Notes: generated by a model from the sequence alone, not told the origin. Shown: positions 35,734 through 45,070, numbered from the stretch's first letter. The stretch is 64,000 bases of DNA from Bacteroidales bacterium (GCA_016938235.1 JAFGVA010000012.1:1-64000), one strand, 5' to 3'. Program-made: numbers and translations.

Positions 35734-37902
35734 ATGAAGATAGCAAAGCTAATATTTATCACCGGTTTAATTCTGTTTATTCCCTTCCAAATGAAGGCTG
35801 AAGATGGATATAAATTGTGGCTCCGGTATTCAAAAATCAGCGACAAAGTTCTGGCAGAGAAATACTCAGGCATACTGAAAAGTATCTGTTTAACAAAAGA
35901 GATTTCGAACTCTGATGTTATCAAATCTGAAATAGAATTAGCTGCACATGATATGTTAGCGCATGCTCCCGAAATTACAAGTGAAATTACTGAAAACACC
36001 AGCCTAATAATTGGTATTAAAGGAAAATGTGACCTCCTGAAAACAAAGAACATGGAGCAAATATTATCCACACTTGGCGATGAAGGTTATTATATTGACC
36101 AGATATCTGATAAAAAAACCAATTATTTTGTTATTGCTGCCAACACGCCAGCAGGAGCACTTTACGGCACATTTCACCTCACAAGATTAATGCAAAGCTG
36201 TAGCGATTTTACTGAATTGCCTGTATCTGAATCGCCAAAAATAAAGCACCGTATTCTCAACCACTGGGATAATCTGGACAGAACTGTCGAAAGAGGTTAT
36301 GCCGGATTCTCAATCTGGGACTGGCATCGTTTGCCTAATCACATCTACCCAAGATATATCGATTATGCAAGAGCTAATGCCTCTGTAGGTATCAATGGTA
36401 CGGTACTAACCAATGTAAATGCAAATGCATTTGTATTAACACCACAATACATCGAAAAAGTAAAAGCCCTGGCCGATGTTTTCAGGCCCTATGGACTAAA
36501 AGTATATCTGACAGCCCGTTTTAGCTCTCCTATTGAAATCGGAGGATTAAAGACTGCGGATCCAACCGTTGCCGAAGTCAAACAATGGTGGAAAGATAAG
36601 GTCGATGAAATATATGAATCTATCCCCGACTTTGGTGGTTTCCTTGTTAAGGCTAATTCTGAAGGACAACCCGGCCCACAGAATTATGATCGATCGCATG
36701 CCGAAGGTGCAAACATGCTTGCTGAGGCTTTAGCTCCTCATGGAGGTATTGTTATGTGGAGAGCTTTTGTTTATAGTCATGAAGCTCCTGATGACAGAGC
36801 AAAACAGGCAAACAACGAATTTGTACCCTTAGATGGCCAGTTTAATGATAATGTGATGATACAGGTAAAAAACGGAGCCATTGATTTTCAACCCCGAGAG
36901 CCTTTTCATCCATTATTTGGCTCAATGCCCAACAGCTCGCTGGCTCTTGAATTACAAATTACCCAGGAATATCTTGGACAGGGAACTCACCTGGCCTACC
37001 TTGCTCCTTTATATAAAGAATGCCTTGATTCCGATACCTATAAAACAGGAAAAGGAACAACAGTAGCAAAGATTATTGATGGAACAATATACCAAAACGA
37101 ACATACGGCAATAGCTGGCGTTTCTAATATCGGGAATGACAAAAACTGGACTGGCCATTTGTTCGGACAGGCTAACTGGTATGCTTTTGGCAGACTGGCA
37201 TGGAATCATAATTTAAGCTCTGAGTTAATTGCCGAAGAATGGATAAGACAAACTTTTGGTAATACTCCAAGATTGGTTAATAGCATAACAGAAATTATGT
37301 TACCCTCGAGAGAAGCTGTTGTAAATTACATGACACCCATGGGTCTGCACCATATTATGGGCTGGGATCACCACTACGGACCGGGACCCTGGGTAAATAT
37401 CGGAAGGCCGGACTGGACCTCGTTATATTACCACCAGGCTGACTCATCAGGAATTGGTTTCGACCGAACAGCCACCGGTAGTGATGCGCTTTGCCAATAT
37501 GCTCCGGAAATAGAAAAGGAATATTCAAACCTCGAAACCTGTCCTGAGAAATTTCTGCTATGGTTCCATCATCTGCCGTGGGGTTACACCACAAAAGCGG
37601 GTAATACCCTCTGGAATGAGTTGTGTTATAAATACAATACCGGTGTAAGATCTGCAGAAAGTATGCATCAAACCTGGCTGAAACTTCAATCGGATATCGA
37701 TGCCGAGCGGTTTAACCAGGTTGCCGATTTTCTTATGATTCAGGAAAATGAAGCAAAATGGTGGCGAAATGCCTGTTTGTTGTATTTTCAGCAGTTTTCC
37801 GGAATGCCTTTCCCTGAGGATATTGAGCAACCTGAAGGAGAACTTGAGTATTATCAAAATTTAAAATTCCCCTATGCGCCCGGAATAAAACCTTCGTGGT
37901 AA
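35734..37902 (+). CDS. GH67 alpha-glucuronidase
   Basis: 722 residues with a signal peptide (MKIAKLIFITGLILFIPFQM). It releases (4-O-methyl)glucuronic acid from the terminal xylose of xylo-oligosaccharides. Full-length GH67: N-terminal beta domain, (beta/alpha)8 barrel and C-terminal helical part. The catalytic residues, numbered by the Cellvibrio enzyme, are all present: the acid Glu292 equivalent in VKANSEGQPGP, and the base pair Asp365/Glu393 in KNGAIDFQPREP and LQITQEYLGQ (28 residues apart, as in the reference). IMGWDHHYGPGPW is another family block. Placed between uxuA and the CE15 gene, it defines this segment as glucuronoxylan-related. Confidence 0.95.
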   Translation: MKIAKLIFITGLILFIPFQMKAEDGYKLWLRYSKISDKVLAEKYSGILKSICLTKEISNSDVIKSEIELAAHDMLAHAPEITSEITENTSLIIGIKGKCDLLKTKNMEQILSTLGDEGYYIDQISDKKTNYFVIAANTPAGALYGTFHLTRLMQSCSDFTELPVSESPKIKHRILNHWDNLDRTVERGYAGFSIWDWHRLPNHIYPRYIDYARANASVGINGTVLTNVNANAFVLTPQYIEKVKALADVFRPYGLKVYLTARFSSPIEIGGLKTADPTVAEVKQWWKDKVDEIYESIPDFGGFLVKANSEGQPGPQNYDRSHAEGANMLAEALAPHGGIVMWRAFVYSHEAPDDRAKQANNEFVPLDGQFNDNVMIQVKNGAIDFQPREPFHPLFGSMPNSSLALELQITQEYLGQGTHLAYLAPLYKECLDSDTYKTGKGTTVAKIIDGTIYQNEHTAIAGVSNIGNDKNWTGHLFGQANWYAFGRLAWNHNLSSELIAEEWIRQTFGNTPRLVNSITEIMLPSREAVVNYMTPMGLHHIMGWDHHYGPGPWVNIGRPDWTSLYYHQADSSGIGFDRTATGSDALCQYAPEIEKEYSNLETCPEKFLLWFHHLPWGYTTKAGNTLWNELCYKYNTGVRSAESMHQTWLKLQSDIDAERFNQVADFLMIQENEAKWWRNACLLYFQQFSGMPFPEDIEQPEGELEYYQNLKFPYAPGIKPSW

Positions 37903-37980
37903 TACATCCCAAAGAACAATTTTCAGATACTTACCGGATTCAAAACAGGTATTAAACTCTCGTTGACTGATTTGTATAAG

Positions 37981-37995
37981 CATTTGATTCAAATG
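37981..37995. promoter_or_regulatory. 15-base palindrome upstream of the CE15 gene
   Basis: CATTTGA-T-TCAAATG is a perfect inverted repeat with a one-base centre, about 100 bases before the CE15 start and 78 bases after the GH67 stop. It may be an operator. The sequence differs from the LacI-type site at 33493. I could not place a clear -33/-7 pair beside it. Confidence 0.35.
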
Positions 37996-38095
37996 TGAAA
38001 AAAAGATTAGTTGACTTTGTATTAATTTATACCTAATTCAAAAAAGAATTTATTATTGAATAAAAAACTTTAACACTTCTTTAATCCTTTGTATT

Positions 38096-40147
38096 ATGAA
38101 AAAGAAACTAACCCTTTCGAACCTTAAATTTACAATTGCCCTGTTTTTACTCTTCCTTTGTTTTCAGAATAATACTTTAAAAGCACAGGAAATTCCGCTG
38201 GTATATGATGTTGAATTTACGGGAGTTGATTGCACGAAGCCTCCGTATATTCCATTTGAAGATTTACCAGTTGTTGAACCCTTAACAGACCCGTTTGAGT
38301 GGTCTGACGGTAGCGGTCGCGACACTACCTTTGAAGCCTGGACTAAGCGCCGTGCCGAAATTAAGGCAGAACTGGAATATTATGAAGTAGGCACTAAACC
38401 TGACAAGCCTGACACTATGAGTGCCACTTACGAAAATGGTGTATTAACTGTGTATTGCGTAAGGCTTGGAGATACACTGAAACTCACCTCTAACATTAAC
38501 CTGCCAGAAGGTGAAGGACCTTTCCCGGTAATTATCGGAATGGGAAGCAGCACTGGTAGTCTTCCTGGTAGTATTTTTACCAGCCGCAATATTGCAACAA
38601 TGAATTTTGACTATACCCAGGTTATGGCTCATCAGCAGGTCAGAGGTTTTGAACCAATTAACAGACTTTATCCTGAATTAATTTATATGGGAGCCTATAG
38701 CGCATGGCCATGGGGTGTTAGCCGCCTTATTGATGGTTTAGAGTTGGTTGCTGAAGAACTACCCATCGATTTAAAACACATAGCAGTATCGGGCTGTTCA
38801 TTTGCCGGTAAAATGGCGCTTTGGGCAGGCGCTTTGGACGAGCGTATCGCACTAACCATCCCCCAGGAACCAGGTGGCGGTGGAGCAGCTGCCTGGCGTG
38901 TTTCAGAAGAAATGCCCGGAGTTGAAAAATTAGGAGAAACAGATGAACACTGGTTCATTAAAGACATGTGGGATTTTGAAGGTTCCAATGTAGCTAAATT
39001 ACCTACCGACCATCACGAGCTGGTTGCCTTAGTTGCACCCAGAGCCATACTTGTTTATGGAAATACAGACTATCAATGGCTGGCTGATGAATCTGGCTAT
39101 GTTTCGTGCGCAGCAGCCAGAAAAGTCTGGGAGAATTTTGGAATAGAAGACCGCATTGGCTATTCAATTTTAGGAGGTCATGGGCATTGTGCTTTACCTG
39201 AAGTTCAATATCCTGAATTAGAAGCCTTTGTTGATAAATTTCTTTTAGGTATTACAACAGTAAACACTGATGTGCAGATTCACCCATTTACAAGCACAGT
39301 CCCGGAATACTGGACTGACTGGTGGGGTTCCGGAGAACCTGAATTTGCTATTCTTGATCGTACCGGTGCCGAAGATTATTGGAATGAGGCAGAATGCTCA
39401 ATAGTTGGTACCGGCTGGAATACCAGGCTCGATGAAACGGCCTCAAACGGAAGTTATGTTGTACCAAAAGATGGATTATCCAATCTTTCATCGGCAGCAA
39501 CAGATTCTGGTTCCTGCCTGTATTTTACGTTTACTGCAGAAAAAGCCAGCACTTTTTATATTCATGGATTACAAAAAAGTGACGCAAAAACATATTATTC
39601 TCACTGGTTTCGGCTTGATAACAATGCCGTTAAAATTACTCAAGGCTCCATTACCAATAACTGGGAATGGTACGATTTTGGGAACACCTATTTAACTGCG
39701 GGTGAGCATACTTTAACTATCTCACTAAGAGCCGATGGCATTAAGTTAGATAAAATACTTATCACTTCTTTCCGCTATCCTCCGGGAGGAATGGGTGAAA
39801 CTCCCCAGAATCTTTGTGTTCCGGACACAACAACAAAAATATATGTTCCGCCGGTTTCAGGAATTTCCGACAGAACAAGTAATAATTTTGGTTTAAGTCA
39901 AAATTATCCGAATCCCATAACAAATAATACAACTATTGAGTTTGAAATACCACAAACAACTTTTGTTTCGCTTAAAGTATATTCATTACTTGGTGAAGAA
40001 GTAGGAGAACTTGCAGGGAAAATATACAACGCCGGAAAACACCGTGTTGAATTTAATCCGGAGAATCTGTCAGATGGTGTATACATATACATGCTGAAAG
40101 CTGATAAATTCATGAAAAGTAAAAGAATGATTCTCCTTTCGGAGTAA
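38096..40147 (+). CDS. CE15-type glucuronoyl esterase with CBM and T9SS domain
   Basis: 683 residues with a signal peptide. Esterase domain (about 45-385): INLPEGEGPFPVIIGMGSST, AYSAWPWGVSRLIDGLELV, the nucleophile motif SGCSFAGKMALWAGALDERI (Ser at about 237), IPQEPGGGGAAAWRVSEEMP, LVALVAPRAILVYGNTDYQW and the catalytic His in LGGHGHC. The family motif is usually GCSRxGK or GHSRxGK; Arg is replaced by Phe here. It then has a CBM35-like jelly roll (about 420-570, EAECSIVGTGWNTRL) and a T9SS type A domain (LSQNYPNPITNNTTIEFEIP). It would cleave ester links between lignin alcohols and glucuronoxylan outside the cell. Fits with GH67 and uxuA alongside. Confidence 0.88.
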   Translation: MKKKLTLSNLKFTIALFLLFLCFQNNTLKAQEIPLVYDVEFTGVDCTKPPYIPFEDLPVVEPLTDPFEWSDGSGRDTTFEAWTKRRAEIKAELEYYEVGTKPDKPDTMSATYENGVLTVYCVRLGDTLKLTSNINLPEGEGPFPVIIGMGSSTGSLPGSIFTSRNIATMNFDYTQVMAHQQVRGFEPINRLYPELIYMGAYSAWPWGVSRLIDGLELVAEELPIDLKHIAVSGCSFAGKMALWAGALDERIALTIPQEPGGGGAAAWRVSEEMPGVEKLGETDEHWFIKDMWDFEGSNVAKLPTDHHELVALVAPRAILVYGNTDYQWLADESGYVSCAAARKVWENFGIEDRIGYSILGGHGHCALPEVQYPELEAFVDKFLLGITTVNTDVQIHPFTSTVPEYWTDWWGSGEPEFAILDRTGAEDYWNEAECSIVGTGWNTRLDETASNGSYVVPKDGLSNLSSAATDSGSCLYFTFTAEKASTFYIHGLQKSDAKTYYSHWFRLDNNAVKITQGSITNNWEWYDFGNTYLTAGEHTLTISLRADGIKLDKILITSFRYPPGGMGETPQNLCVPDTTTKIYVPPVSGISDRTSNNFGLSQNYPNPITNNTTIEFEIPQTTFVSLKVYSLLGEEVGELAGKIYNAGKHRVEFNPENLSDGVYIYMLKADKFMKSKRMILLSE

Positions 40148-40169
40148 TACGATTAAATAAATAATTGAT

Positions 40170-40212
40170 AAAACCAGGTCTTGATAAATAAAGCATCAGC
40201 CCTGGTTTTTTT
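40170..40212 (+). terminator. Terminator between CE15 and the arsenic operon
   Basis: Stem AAAACCAGG (40170-40178) with CCTGGTTTT (40201-40209), long loop, followed by more T. It lies 22 bases after the CE15 stop. It faces the convergent arsenite transporter gene and could serve both directions weakly. Confidence 0.7.
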
Positions 40213-40353
40213 ATAAGCTATTCCGAAATTTCAAATTCTAAAACCAATAGCTTGCTGTTAAACAATGCATTTTTCCGAAGTATTTCTTCAACGAAAAACT
40301 TTCTGTTAATCATTCATTTTCCTGCTTTGATTAGTATTTTCGATTCACAAAAA

Positions 40354-41385
40354 TTAATACTTCCATTTATTAGCTAAAGCAACAAGCGATAACATCACTG
40401 GCACCTCAACAAGTACACCGACAACTGTTACCATTGCAGCGGGAGATTGTAGTCCAAACAAGGCAATTGCAACAGCTACAGCTAATTCAAAAAAGTTGCT
40501 TGCCCCAATCATAGCTGCAGGAGAACAAATGGCATGAGGCAGCTTTAGCTTTCTACCGCCAATCCAGGTAATAAAAAAGATAAAGTAGGTTTGAATAACC
40601 AAGGGTATTGCAACCAATAGAATTATTAAAGGATTCTTAAAAATAATATTTCCCTGGAAAGCAAACAATAAAACCAATGTTAGCAATAATGCAACGATTG
40701 AAACAGGCTTAAACCTGGGTAGGAATTCTTTTTTAAACCAATCTTCGCCTTTGTGTGTAATTAATATTTTGTGAGTGATGAAACCTGCTAAAAGCGGTAC
40801 AACAACAAAAACGATAATACTTGCAACCAAGGTATCGTATGGAATAGTAATATTTGTAATACCTAAAAGCAAACCCACAATTGGAATAAAAGCCACTAAA
40901 ATAATCAGGTCGTTTACCGAAACCTGAACCAGAGTATAATTTGGATCCCCATCAGTAAGGTAACTCCATACAAATACCATTGCGGTGCAGGGAGCCGCAC
41001 CCAATAAAATGGCTCCTGCAATGTATTCTCCGGCTTGTTGGGGAGAAATAAATGCCGAATACAACTTTGAGAAGAATATCCATGCAAAAAAAGCCATAGT
41101 AAATGGCTTAATCAGCCAGTTTACGACTAAAGTAAGTACCAGACCTTTGGGTCGTTTGCCTACATTTTTAATGCTTGAAAAATCTACCTGCAGCATCATT
41201 GGGTATATCATTAACCAAATAAGTATTGCAACAGGAATATTCACTTTGTAAATTTCCATGCGACTTAATGCCTGAATACTATCGCCGGCAAAATTACCGA
41301 TACCAATTCCAACAGCAATACAAATTGCTACCCAAAGGGTAAGGTATTTTTCAAAAAAGCCAATTTGTTTTTTCTCAGCACTCAT
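40354..41385 (-). CDS. acr3: ACR3-family arsenite efflux transporter
   Basis: 343 residues, about ten transmembrane segments. It exports arsenite using proton motive force. The ACR3 (BASS superfamily) core is clear: [40 protein letters not shown] with the conserved Cys required for arsenite transport, [18 protein letters not shown] and [20 protein letters not shown]. The start codon overlaps the arsC stop by 4 bases (ATGA), so the two are coupled. Last gene of the operon that starts with arsR at 45388. Confidence 0.95.
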   Translation of the reverse strand: MSAEKKQIGFFEKYLTLWVAICIAVGIGIGNFAGDSIQALSRMEIYKVNIPVAILIWLMIYPMMLQVDFSSIKNVGKRPKGLVLTLVVNWLIKPFTMAFFAWIFFSKLYSAFISPQQAGEYIAGAILLGAAPCTAMVFVWSYLTDGDPNYTLVQVSVNDLIILVAFIPIVGLLLGITNITIPYDTLVASIIVFVVVPLLAGFITHKILITHKGEDWFKKEFLPRFKPVSIVALLLTLVLLFAFQGNIIFKNPLIILLVAIPLVIQTYFIFFITWIGGRKLKLPHAICSPAAMIGASNFFELAVAVAIALFGLQSPAAMVTVVGVLVEVPVMLSLVALANKWKY

Positions 41386-41813
41386 ACCTTATATTGTGGT
41401 CTAATTTGTTCCTGATAAAATTTGTAGAATCCTTCTTTGATTTCGTCACGTACCCGAATAAATTCACTCCAGATAAATTCGTTGGTACCTGTTGCGTGGG
41501 ATGGGTCATCGAAACCAATATGCAAACGGTGTTTTACCTTTCCCATAAATGCCGGACATGCTTCGTTTGCACCACCACATACGGTTATCACATAATCCCA
41601 TTCCTCGTTCAGGTATATATTTACAGAATCGGACGTATGATGGCTTATGTCAATTCCTATTTCAGCCATTGCCTTAACAGCATTTTGATTTAATTTTCCC
41701 GAAGCTTCTGTACCTGCTGAGCAGACTTTTAATTCGGGGTCGAAAGATTGTAAAAATCCGTGGGCCATTTGGCTTCGGCAACTGTTGCCTGTGCATAAGA
41801 TTAAAACTTTCAT
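41382..41813 (-). CDS. arsC: Arsenate reductase (LMW protein-phosphatase type)
   Basis: 143 residues. N-terminal P-loop [14 protein letters not shown] (Cys10, Arg16 of the CX5R motif), then [15 protein letters not shown] with the two additional Cys used in the thioredoxin-coupled relay, and [16 protein letters not shown] with the Asp acid. It reduces arsenate to arsenite, which ACR3 exports. Coupled to acr3 by a 4-base overlap. Followed upstream by a 59-base gap to the DGC-type gene. Confidence 0.95.
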   Translation of the reverse strand: MKVLILCTGNSCRSQMAHGFLQSFDPELKVCSAGTEASGKLNQNAVKAMAEIGIDISHHTSDSVNIYLNEEWDYVITVCGGANEACPAFMGKVKHRLHIGFDDPSHATGTNEFIWSEFIRVRDEIKEGFYKFYQEQIRPQYKV

Positions 41814-41872
41814 AATATTGCTTTAACTATTCTGATTATTTTAACAATTAAATACGATTAATGATTATAAAA

Positions 41873-42247
41873 TCAATAAATTATCTCCGCTTTCTCATAA
41901 ACTTCTTTACTTGCCTCATTTGAAGTTGGCATATTGTCTTTCTGATATCTCAAATCGGTCAATCGCATATACTTGTAATCTATTATTCCGCGCATGGCCA
42001 TAATCTTTTTACCGCAATATTCTGAAAATCCATCTATTACAAGGATATTACTCTTTTTAAAATCTTCTGTTTTTTCATCTGTACCTGTTGCAGCAAAGGT
42101 AAGGCAATTCATTTTGCGCACCCTATTGCGGGAAAACTTACGGGCAACCTGGTCTGAAATATAACCTAAATCGGAAGCCCCCGGACAGGCCCATACAATA
42201 TAGTTTTCCACTGCGCATGCACATGATAATTTTTGATTATTTTCCAT
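41873..42247 (-). CDS. DGC-family putative zinc-binding protein
   Basis: 124 residues, soluble. Cys-rich motifs at the family positions: KLSCACAVENYIVWACPGAS (Cys pair and ACxGxS), RKMNCLTFAAT and DGFSEYCGKKIM. This matches the DGC domain (PF08859), annotated as putative zinc-binding, which is frequently found in arsenic and mercury gene clusters. Its chemistry is not established; binding of a thiophilic metal(loid) is plausible. It sits between the permease and arsC in the ars operon. Confidence 0.75.
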   Translation of the reverse strand: MENNQKLSCACAVENYIVWACPGASDLGYISDQVARKFSRNRVRKMNCLTFAATGTDEKTEDFKKSNILVIDGFSEYCGKKIMAMRGIIDYKYMRLTDLRYQKDNMPTSNEASKEVYEKAEIIY

Positions 42248-42283
42248 GTTTCATGTTTTTAGATTTATGTTACAAATTACTTT

Positions 42284-43600
42284 CTATATTGCACCAAAGA
42301 TTAATCCTGAAAAGGTTGCCATTACAACCACCAATACAACATAAACCAGGGTTTTCTGGGTTCCCATAACCCCACGAATAACCAACATATTAGGTAGAGA
42401 TAAGGATGGACCGGCAAGTAACAATGCCAGGGCGGGGCCTTTACCCATTCCGGCGGCGATTAAGCCTTGTAAAATTGGAACTTCGGTTAAGGTGGCAAAG
42501 TACATAAATGCTCCTACAACAGATGCAAAGAAATTTGAGAATATTGAATTGCCTCCTACCAGATTGGCTATCCATTCATTTGGAATAATACCAGCCATTG
42601 CTATATCGTCGTGGGTAGAACCTAATAGAAACCCTGCTACCAAAACTCCAATTGCCAAAAGTGGCATAATTTGTTTTGCAAATCCCCAGGTTGATATTGT
42701 CCATTCTTTATTGTCGTGGTCTTTTTTATCGATTAAGGTGATAACACTTATTCCGGCAATACCAGTTACCATTGGAATTAAAGGGGAATTGCTTATTAAT
42801 GCAGATACGAAAGTTGCTATGGCAGCCAATAATACATGTTGCCATTTAATTTTCAGAATAAAAATAAGGGAATAAATGAGCAATAAACCAAATGCCGAGG
42901 TTATGTACCATTTGTTAGCCCATAGCCAAAACCATCCTCCACTTGTAACATCATTTCCCGGTTTGCCCCAATTAGCAAATACTAAAATCAAAACAAGAGT
43001 GAAAAAATGTAAGGCCGTTTGCCACATGGGTCTTTTTTCGGGCATGTCAGGAAAATTAATTTGCTCCTCTTTTTTTGCTTTTTCTTCTTTGCGGTATATC
43101 AACGACATGACTGAGCCAATAACAATAGCAAAAACAACTGCACCAATAATACGGGCAAGGCCCATTTCAAAACCTAATATTCTAGCTGTTAAAATAATAG
43201 CTAATATATTAATTGCTGGCCCTGAATACAGAAATGCAATGGCAGGTCCTAATCCTGCACCTCTTTTATGAATGCTGGAGAATAAAGGTAGTATAGTACA
43301 ACTGCAAACAGCTAAAATTGTCCCTGAAACAGACGCAACAGTATAGGCTACCCATTTTTTTGCTTTAGCCCCGAAGTATTTCATTACAGCTCCCTGGCTG
43401 ACAAAAACTGAAATTACACCGGCAATAAAAAAGGCAGGTAATAAACATAGGATAACATGTTCCCGGGCATACCATTTAGATAAGTCGAACATAGCCATGA
43501 TAGCTTCTTTAAACCTTGAGTTTTCAATAGGCATAAAGAAGGCAAATACGAATACAACTATTATCCAGGTCATTATTTTAATTTCTTTTTTCCATTCCAT
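42284..43600 (-). CDS. DUF318/ArsP-type permease
   Basis: 438 residues from ATG 43600 (MEWKKEIKIMTWIIVVFVFA). A longer frame to 43636 would cross the operator at 43617-43634, so the shorter start is chosen. About ten TM segments; motifs GTILAVCSCTILPLFSSIHK and FATLTEVPILQGLIAAGMGK, PALALLLAGPSLSLPNMLVI are typical of the DUF318/SO_0444/ArsP permease group that exports metal(loid)s or organoarsenicals; the CSCTILP Cys pair fits a thiophilic substrate. A charged loop (RKEEKAKKEEQ) lies in the middle. It has its own ArsR-type operator 17 bases upstream. Confidence 0.85.
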   Translation of the reverse strand: MEWKKEIKIMTWIIVVFVFAFFMPIENSRFKEAIMAMFDLSKWYAREHVILCLLPAFFIAGVISVFVSQGAVMKYFGAKAKKWVAYTVASVSGTILAVCSCTILPLFSSIHKRGAGLGPAIAFLYSGPAINILAIILTARILGFEMGLARIIGAVVFAIVIGSVMSLIYRKEEKAKKEEQINFPDMPEKRPMWQTALHFFTLVLILVFANWGKPGNDVTSGGWFWLWANKWYITSAFGLLLIYSLIFILKIKWQHVLLAAIATFVSALISNSPLIPMVTGIAGISVITLIDKKDHDNKEWTISTWGFAKQIMPLLAIGVLVAGFLLGSTHDDIAMAGIIPNEWIANLVGGNSIFSNFFASVVGAFMYFATLTEVPILQGLIAAGMGKGPALALLLAGPSLSLPNMLVIRGVMGTQKTLVYVVLVVVMATFSGLIFGAI

Positions 43601-43616
43601 ATGAATTTTTTTATTT

Positions 43617-43634
43617 GTTCGTGTATTACCGAAC
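43617..43634 (-). promoter_or_regulatory. ArsR-type operator 1 (upstream of the permease)
   Basis: GTTCGTGTATTACCGAAC: inverted repeat GTTCG-N8-CGAAC. Same pattern as the sites at 45053 and 45393. It lies between the arsG-like gene and the permease start, suggesting a second, internal ArsR-controlled promoter. Confidence 0.7.
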
Positions 43635-43651
43635 AATTGTTGTAAAATTTT

Positions 43652-44353
43652 TTAAAGCCAGACTGTTATAACATAATAAATACCTACCCCAATAAATAAT
43701 ACGGATATTACCCTGCGGAACCAGATTTCAAAGGTTTTTAGCCTTTGGTAAAGTTTGCCAACACCCGATACGGTATAAGCAATAAGCCATGCAAAAATAA
43801 TAACGGGTATTCCTGTCGCAATTGCGAATACTATGGGTAGGTATAATCCCGATGCACTACTAATAGTCATAGGAAGTAACATTCCAAAATATAATACACC
43901 ACTATATGGACAGAATGCTAAAGCAAATAAAACTCCCAATAGCAGAACTTCCCAATAACTGCTTGTGCCATTTTCCTGGAAACGTTTTGTTAATGAATTC
44001 ATTCCGGGAAATTTTATTTTAAGCACATCAAGCATAAGCAGCCCGATTACGATTAGCAATGGCCCTATAAATTTTTCGCCATATTGCTGAAACCACCCCG
44101 AAACTTTAAACTGGTCGGCTCCGATAAAGATTATTACCGCAAGCAATGTATAAGATGAAGCCCTGCCTAAAGTATATACCAATCCGTTGATAAATACTTT
44201 TTTCTGGTTTTCTACATCCCTACTAATGAAACCAATGGCTGTAATATTGGTTGCAAGAGGACATGGGCTGATGGCAGTCATCAACCCAAGTACAAATGCA
44301 GTAACAAAGGGTAACGAACTGTTGCCCATGATATTATTCAAAAATTCTTCCAT
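43652..44353 (-). CDS. CcdA-like membrane protein, ArsG family
   Basis: 233 residues with six TM helices in the CcdA/DsbD pattern: LGLMTAISPCPLATNITAIG and VLFALAFCPYSGVLYFGMLL each carry the Pro-Cys or Cys-Pro pair expected for the two redox Cys. Within arsenic clusters this type is annotated as ArsG (aromatic aminobenzylarsenical efflux permease family). It may instead move electrons across the membrane to the ArsF-like partner encoded 2 bases upstream; the conserved Cys favour this. Both roles are inference. Confidence 0.75.
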   Translation of the reverse strand: MEEFLNNIMGNSSLPFVTAFVLGLMTAISPCPLATNITAIGFISRDVENQKKVFINGLVYTLGRASSYTLLAVIIFIGADQFKVSGWFQQYGEKFIGPLLIVIGLLMLDVLKIKFPGMNSLTKRFQENGTSSYWEVLLLGVLFALAFCPYSGVLYFGMLLPMTISSASGLYLPIVFAIATGIPVIIFAWLIAYTVSGVGKLYQRLKTFEIWFRRVISVLFIGVGIYYVITVWL

Positions 44354-44355
44354 AC

Positions 44356-44763
44356 TTAAAGCAGTGGGTCAATGTTCTCTTTAATAATTTGTTTTAGTTT
44401 GTCTGGATTACTGCGGGCATTCATAAATCCTTCGTTGGTGATATTAATTTTTGTGTCACCAGCAACAATTAGAAGTGTTTGACCTGATACTGCTAATTCC
44501 TTTCCTTTTTCTTCGCCGGCTTTTTCATCCAGATTGTACCCTGCAAAGCTTACCTTTTCGCCATAGAGTTCGGCTATAGCATCTTTTGAAACACTTTCAA
44601 CAGCATTGCAGGTTGCACAACGGCGGGAATAGTGAAAATAATAAACTTGAACCTTGTCAGTTTTTGAAACTTTGGTTTCAACATTTTTGTTTGTTTGTGC
44701 CGAACAAGAAATATTCATGCTCAATGCCATTACTGCAAGTAAAAGAACTTTTATTGTTTTCAT
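44356..44763 (-). CDS. ArsF-like thioredoxin-fold lipoprotein
   Basis: 135 residues with an SPII-type signal (VLLLAVMALSMNISC). A thioredoxin-fold domain starts VQVYYFHYSRRCATCNAVES with a CATC redox pair (about residue 50), and ends EGFMNARSNPDKLKQIIKEN. The RRCATCN context matches proteins annotated as nitrophenyl compound nitroreductase subunit ArsF family. It lies directly before the arsG-like gene (2-base gap), and the pair probably works together in the periplasm as a redox couple. Confidence 0.75.
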   Translation of the reverse strand: MKTIKVLLLAVMALSMNISCSAQTNKNVETKVSKTDKVQVYYFHYSRRCATCNAVESVSKDAIAELYGEKVSFAGYNLDEKAGEEKGKELAVSGQTLLIVAGDTKINITNEGFMNARSNPDKLKQIIKENIDPLL

Positions 44764-44767
44764 ATCA

Positions 44768-45007
44768 TTAATTGTTTTGGGTAATAAGATTTTTTATTTC
44801 ATTCATTGATGGTACACGGCCGGAAACAACTACTTTTTCGTTAATTACCAGTCCCGGAGTTCGCATTATACCGTACCCCATAATTTTAACAATGTCTTCT
44901 TCTTTGGTAACACTGGCATCAATGTTTAGTTCTGCAACCGCATCTCTTGTGGCTTTTTCAAGCGACTTGCATTTGGGGCAGCCTGTTCCAAGTACTTTTA
45001 TTTCCAT
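44768..45007 (-). CDS. Small thioredoxin-like redox protein
   Basis: 79 residues from ATG 45007 (MEIKVLGTGCPKCKSLEKAT); a start at 45037 would add ten residues. CPKC redox motif, RTPGLVINEKVVVSGRVPS with the cis-Pro (TPG), typical of the redox-active disulfide protein 2/glutaredoxin-like family found in ars clusters. It may donate electrons to ArsC or to the ArsF/ArsG pair. It has an ArsR-type operator about 46 bases upstream and follows arsR. Confidence 0.85.
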   Translation of the reverse strand: MEIKVLGTGCPKCKSLEKATRDAVAELNIDASVTKEEDIVKIMGYGIMRTPGLVINEKVVVSGRVPSMNEIKNLITQNN

Positions 45008-45052
45008 TTTTATAATTTTTAAATCTTTGTAATCCATAATTTATTATTCGCC

Positions 45053-45070
45053 TTTCGTGAAACACCGAAC
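45053..45070 (-). promoter_or_regulatory. ArsR-type operator 2 (between arsR and trx)
   Basis: TTTCGTGAAACACCGAAC: the same repeat as at 45393 with one mismatch in the first arm. It lies in the 81-base gap between the arsR stop and the redox-protein start. Confidence 0.65.

Noticed and set aside
42492-43271. Two plus-strand frames of 127 and 131 codons
   Set aside because: Antisense to the DUF318 permease; low-complexity shadow of its membrane segments.
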